A DNA stretch of 24,856 nt from HyVt-337 sp964428895. GTDB taxonomy: Bacteria; Planctomycetota; Phycisphaerae; SM23-33. A program made the translations under genes and the position numbers. Below, piece by piece: positions 21,430-24,856 of this stretch. The notes beneath the pieces are model-generated. The model was not told where the DNA came from, ran no database searches, and saw nothing but the letters and a program-made list of their open reading frames with translations. How positions within the stretch are numbered: position 1 is the stretch's first letter; every line of letters begins with the position of its first letter. Where the stretch lies: NCBI GenBank assembly GCA_964428895.1, contig CAYRZU010000056.1, forward strand, positions 1 through 24,856. The letters are read 5' to 3'.

Positions 21430-23400
21430 ATGCCAGCAAACCGTGTTCCCGATCCGTGGACGCCCGTCTGGGTGGCCGAAACCGACGGCGGCTTTGATGT
21501 CGGCGTACAAGGTCGGACGATTCATTTCGGCGAGGGCCAGGCCCTGCCGATCGGCATTAACACCTGCGAACGCGAGATCCTGGCCGGGCCCATGCGGCTG
21601 GTCGGCGAGATCGACGGCGAGGAGATGGCTTTCGGGACCCGCAACGCCAATTGCACCGTGCACAGCCGTGACAATAGCCAATGCACGTTGATCGGCTGGC
21701 AGAACTGTCAGCGGATGGCTGTCAACACCGCGATGTGGATCGAATACGACGGCTGCACCTGGCTGGACGTGAAGGTCATGCCCTGGGAAGCCGAGGATGG
21801 CGACCCGCCGCTGGTCGTGCCCAAGCTGCATTTGGAGATCCCCATCAAGGCCGAGGCGGCCACGCTGTTCCACTTCTGGCCCCAACAAGCGCCGGGCATG
21901 CTGCTGGACCACGACGCCAAGAACAGCGGCGCCGTGGGCGACGGGCTTGCCCTGCCCTTCAAGCCCTTCCTGTGGCTGGGGTGGGAAGAAGGCGGCCTGA
22001 GCTGGTTCGCCGAGTCCAGCAAAGGCTGGCAGCCAGCCGACGCCGACCGGGCCATCGAGGTTGTCCGCGAAGGCGACACCGTAATCCTTCGCCTGCGCCT
22101 CTTGGATAGCGAACCGCCGATCTGGAAGGACCAGCCCCTGCTGTGGGCCAAGCGCCCCGCGCCGATCACCTTCCGCATGGGCTTTCAGCCGACGCCCGTC
22201 AAGCCCTGGGCCGGCGACGTGCACACTCAGCGGATCGCGTTCCACTACACCCACAGCGTCGGTGAACACAAAGACAAGCACCGCGAGGGCCTGACCGTCT
22301 TGGAGCGAATGGTCGAGGACGGCATTCGCACCGTAATCTACCACGAGGCCTGGCAGCTGATTCAGAACTACGGTTTCAGCCACGAGCCCAAGAAGGTCCG
22401 CGCGTCGGTGGATCTGTGTCACTCGCACAACATGAAGGTGCTGGCCTACTTCGGCTATGAACTGGCCAGCCTGGCCCCGGAATGGGGGGACGCGTCCGAG
22501 AAGTGCCTGGTCCTTAATGACGACGGCGTGCCCGGCGGTGGCTGGCGGCGCTGGCCGAGCCAGCGCGACTACGTGGTCTGCACCAATTCATATTGGGGCG
22601 ATAAGACCGTGGAGCTGATCGGGAGCGCGGTCGACCGCTTCGGATTTGACGGGCTGTACCTGGACCAGACCGGCGTACCGTTTGGCTGCTGCAACGAAGC
22701 GCACGGCTGCGGCTGGCGCGACGCCAAGGGCACACTCCACCCGACCTACCCCATTCGCGCCGCCCGCGGCGTCATGCAGAAGCTCTACGACATCATCCAC
22801 CCCCGCGGCGGCTGGATCGAACTGCACCAGAGCAGTTGCTGCGTGACGCCTTCGCTGGGGTTCGGCCATTCCTACTACGACGGCGAACACCTGCACTGGG
22901 ACAAAGACCACGCCAACCACCCGTTGGAAACGATTGGCCTGGACGCCTTTCGGGCTGAATACACGGGCTGGAACTACGGCGTGCCCGCGGACTACATGGC
23001 CGCCGGCGAACACCAGGCCTTGCCGTTGGTCCACGGCGTGCTCAACCGCCCCCTGCCGACCCGACAGGAGAACCGCCACAGCGTCTGGGATGTGCTGGAA
23101 ACCTTCGACGTCGACTCGGCCCAGTTCCTGGGCTACTGGCGCCCGGAACTACCCCTGACGGTCGACGCTGAAACGGTCAAGGCCAGCGCCTACTGCCGCG
23201 CCGGCGAAATGCTCATGATCGTAGCCAATCTGTCGGGCCGTGAAACGGTCGAAGCGAACGTCACCGTCGACGTGGCCGCTGCCGGTCTCCACAGCGGCGC
23301 TGCCATCGACGCCACGAGCGATGAGGCCGTCCCCGTCGACGACGGGCGAATGACCTTCACCCTCGAGCCGCACGCCTTCCGGCTGGTCGTGCTGCACTAA
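21430..23400 (+). CDS. DUF6067/GH123-like putative glycoside hydrolase
   Basis: A 656-residue protein without a clear signal peptide. The N-terminal 270 residues are beta-rich (HFWPQQAPGML and GWEEGGLSWFAESSKGWQPAD are typical sandwich-type segments), followed by a TIM-barrel-like region from about residue 290: VKVLAYFGYELASLAPEW is close to DUF6067 proteins, and DGLYLDQTGVPFGCCNEAHG carries a likely catalytic or metal-binding aspartate. The C-terminal 80 residues form a small beta domain. Relatives are common in sugar-degrading Planctomycetota and Lentisphaerae; substrate unknown. It starts nine bases after AAGGAG (21415-21420), is divergent from the aminotransferase operon and precedes an HD-domain gene by seven bases. 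The family name is from memory and is moderately sure. Confidence 0.75.
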   Translation: MPANRVPDPWTPVWVAETDGGFDVGVQGRTIHFGEGQALPIGINTCEREILAGPMRLVGEIDGEEMAFGTRNANCTVHSRDNSQCTLIGWQNCQRMAVNTAMWIEYDGCTWLDVKVMPWEAEDGDPPLVVPKLHLEIPIKAEAATLFHFWPQQAPGMLLDHDAKNSGAVGDGLALPFKPFLWLGWEEGGLSWFAESSKGWQPADADRAIEVVREGDTVILRLRLLDSEPPIWKDQPLLWAKRPAPITFRMGFQPTPVKPWAGDVHTQRIAFHYTHSVGEHKDKHREGLTVLERMVEDGIRTVIYHEAWQLIQNYGFSHEPKKVRASVDLCHSHNMKVLAYFGYELASLAPEWGDASEKCLVLNDDGVPGGGWRRWPSQRDYVVCTNSYWGDKTVELIGSAVDRFGFDGLYLDQTGVPFGCCNEAHGCGWRDAKGTLHPTYPIRAARGVMQKLYDIIHPRGGWIELHQSSCCVTPSLGFGHSYYDGEHLHWDKDHANHPLETIGLDAFRAEYTGWNYGVPADYMAAGEHQALPLVHGVLNRPLPTRQENRHSVWDVLETFDVDSAQFLGYWRPELPLTVDAETVKASAYCRAGEMLMIVANLSGRETVEANVTVDVAAAGLHSGAAIDATSDEAVPVDDGRMTFTLEPHAFRLVVLH

Positions 23401-23407
23401 GGTCGCC

Positions 23408-24202
23408 ATGGACGACGCACAGCTCCAACGCATCGAGCAGTGGTATCACGATTATGTCGACCGTTTTCGCGGCGACGCCTGGCGGCCGATGCATGAGATG
23501 AAGTACCGTCATTGCCTGCGCGTCTCGGCCAACGCCGCAGCCATCGCCAAAGGCCAAGGCTGGCCCGATATCCAAATCCGCACCGCCCGCGCCTTGGGCC
23601 TGCTGCACGATGCCGGACGGTTCAGCCAGTTTGCCGAGTTCGGCACCTTCTACGACCCCGATAGCTGCAATCACGCCCACCGCAGCTTCGATGTGATCAC
23701 GGCCGAGGGCGTCCTGGCCGATCTGCCCGCCGATGACCGCGACGCCATCGCCCAGGCCGTCCGCCTGCACAACGTCCGGGCCGTGCCCGACGACCTAGCC
23801 GCTGAGATCGCCCACATGCTCAGGGCCCTTCGCGACGCCGACAAGATCGACATCATCAAGGTCGTCGGCGACGCCGTCGATGCCGACGACCGCGAGCAAC
23901 TCGACGACATGGTCTGGGGACTCGATCTTCATGGCCCGGTCAACGACGACCTGATTCGCGCCATCGGTAGCCGGCAGGAGTTCTGCTACACCAAGCTAGC
24001 CAGCCTGGCCGACACGCTGCTGCTGCATCTCAGTTGGGTCTGGTCAATCTGCTATCCGGCGGCAATGCGGCTGATCGCCAACCGCAGCGTGATCGAACGG
24101 ATTGGCCGACAGTTGCCCGATACCCCCGACATCGCGACAATCGTGGCCAAAGCCGTCGACTACCGAGACCAGATGTTAACGGACCTCCAAACCCAATCAT
24201 GA
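23408..24202 (+). CDS. HD-domain phosphohydrolase
   Basis: A 264-residue HD-superfamily protein. Metal ligands can be followed as His in MKYRHCLRVS (about residue 35), the HD pair in LGLLHDAGRF (about 70-71), His in NHAHRSFD (about 96-98), His in VRLHNVR and Asp in RALRDADKID. A likely role is hydrolysis of a nucleotide or other phosphate compound. It starts seven bases after the GH-like gene and its TGA stop overlaps the butyrate kinase ATG (ATGA), so translation of the two is coupled. A functional link to butyrate formation is not evident from known pathways. Confidence 0.82.
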   Translation: MDDAQLQRIEQWYHDYVDRFRGDAWRPMHEMKYRHCLRVSANAAAIAKGQGWPDIQIRTARALGLLHDAGRFSQFAEFGTFYDPDSCNHAHRSFDVITAEGVLADLPADDRDAIAQAVRLHNVRAVPDDLAAEIAHMLRALRDADKIDIIKVVGDAVDADDREQLDDMVWGLDLHGPVNDDLIRAIGSRQEFCYTKLASLADTLLLHLSWVWSICYPAAMRLIANRSVIERIGRQLPDTPDIATIVAKAVDYRDQMLTDLQTQS

Positions 24203-24856
24203 GCCGCCAACGACCGACCATTCTAGTAATCAACCCGGGCTCGACCTCGACCCGCGTCGCCCTGTACGAGGGCGATACGTTGGTCGATGACGAGTACTTG
24301 GTCTGCGACGCCGAGCGGCTCGCCGCCTGCGAGCACGTCATCGACCAGAAGGCCATGCGCGATGAGCAAGTGGCCGGCCTGCTGGACAAGCTCGGCCGCT
24401 CGGTAACCGACCTCGACGCCATCGCCGCCCGGGGCGGGCCCCTGCGGGCGGCCCCCGGCGGGGTCTATCGCGTCAACGACGCCATGTTGGCCGATGCCGC
24501 CGACACCGAATTCACCGAACACGTTTCCAAGCTGGCGTGTGTGATCGCCGCCGACCTAGCCGCCGGAACGGACGTGCCCTGCTTTGTCGTCGACCCGGTG
24601 TCGACCGACGAGTTCGAGCCCATCAGCCGCATCAGCGGCCTGGCCGAGCTGCCCCGAAAGAGCCTGCTCCACGCCCTGAACCTCAAACGCGCCGCCCGCC
24701 ACTACGCCGAGTCCATCGGCAAAAGCCCCGACGACCTCAACCTCATCCTGGCCCATCTTGGCGGCGGCATTTCCGTCGCCATCAGTCGGGCCGGTCGGCT
24801 GATCGACGCCGTCGACGCCAACGGCGAAGGCCCCTTTAGCCCCGAACGCAGCGGCG
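24199..24856 (+). CDS. buk: Butyrate kinase, 3' end outside the window
   Basis: The first 219 residues of an ASKHA-fold acid kinase (butyrate + ATP to butyryl phosphate, or the reverse for ATP formation in fermentation). The N-terminal VINPGSTSTRVALYEG is the phosphate-binding loop of the family, ARGGPLRAAPGGVYRVN, PCFVVDPVSTDEFEPISRIS, LPRKSLLHALNLKRAARHYA and LAHLGGGISVAI with NGEGPFSPERSG are all strongly butyrate-kinase-like. The gene runs off the right edge. Its start is coupled to the HD gene by an ATGA overlap. Relatives use branched-chain or other short acids too, so the exact acid is not certain; a phosphotransbutyrylase would be expected downstream. Confidence 0.92.
   Translation, partial: MSRQRPTILVINPGSTSTRVALYEGDTLVDDEYLVCDAERLAACEHVIDQKAMRDEQVAGLLDKLGRSVTDLDAIAARGGPLRAAPGGVYRVNDAMLADAADTEFTEHVSKLACVIAADLAAGTDVPCFVVDPVSTDEFEPISRISGLAELPRKSLLHALNLKRAARHYAESIGKSPDDLNLILAHLGGGISVAISRAGRLIDAVDANGEGPFSPERSG

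Overview
The window is GC-rich and almost fully coding, and reads as bacterial. The gene content suggests an anaerobic or fermentative, sugar- and one-carbon-using bacterium: a bidirectional NAD-linked [NiFe] hydrogenase, butyrate kinase, corrinoid-type methylamine methyltransferase relatives, and DUF5107 and DUF6067/GH123-like carbohydrate proteins. Together with the intergenic repeat style this points to a Planctomycetota/PVC-like organism. That assignment is inference; no rRNA or tRNA is present to fix it.

Layout. (1) 1-3408 (+): the 3' part of a hox operon, hoxU (cut by the window edge), hoxY, hoxH and the maturation protease hoxW, followed by a stand-alone response-regulator receiver and a hairpin terminator. 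(2) 3504-6612 (-): a two-gene unit, an EamA-type permease and a DUF5107/TPR protein. (3) 6731-11641 (+): a patchwork of small, mostly unrelated genes (lipoprotein, unknown 373-residue protein, two pentapeptide-like proteins, HD phosphohydrolase, ParB/Srx-like protein, nucleotidyltransferase-like protein, GNAT). They are separated by copies of a GTAGGG(T)GGGCA-type palindromic repeat that sits on or just after stop codons. (4) 11642-12017: a 376-base intergenic region with helically phased TGTTCG repeats and a candidate promoter. (5) 12018-16137 (+): two overlapping citrate-synthase-superfamily genes with altered catalytic histidines, a SauS-type acylating aldehyde dehydrogenase and a HAD hydrolase; a lipoprotein follows at 16220. 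(6) 21231-17287 (-): an operon of a PhnW-type aminotransferase and two tandem full-length MtmB (monomethylamine methyltransferase) homologues that lack the pyrrolysine codon. (7) 21430-24856 (+): a DUF6067/GH123-like protein, an HD-domain protein and butyrate kinase (cut by the window edge).

Most interesting part. Blocks 5 and 6 converge on each other and together encode enzymes whose known relatives act on N-methylated amines (MtmB), 2-aminoethylphosphonate (PhnW), sulfoacetaldehyde (SauS) and acyl-CoA/oxo-acid condensation or cleavage (citrate synthase family). A coherent but unproven reading is a route for an N-methylated C2 amine bearing a phosphonate, sulfonate or similar acidic group: demethylation, transamination to an aldehyde, oxidation to an acyl-CoA, then a Claisen-type step by an unusual two-subunit citrate-synthase-like enzyme. 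No corrinoid protein, corrinoid activase or pyrrolysine gene is visible here, so the methyl acceptor would have to be encoded elsewhere.
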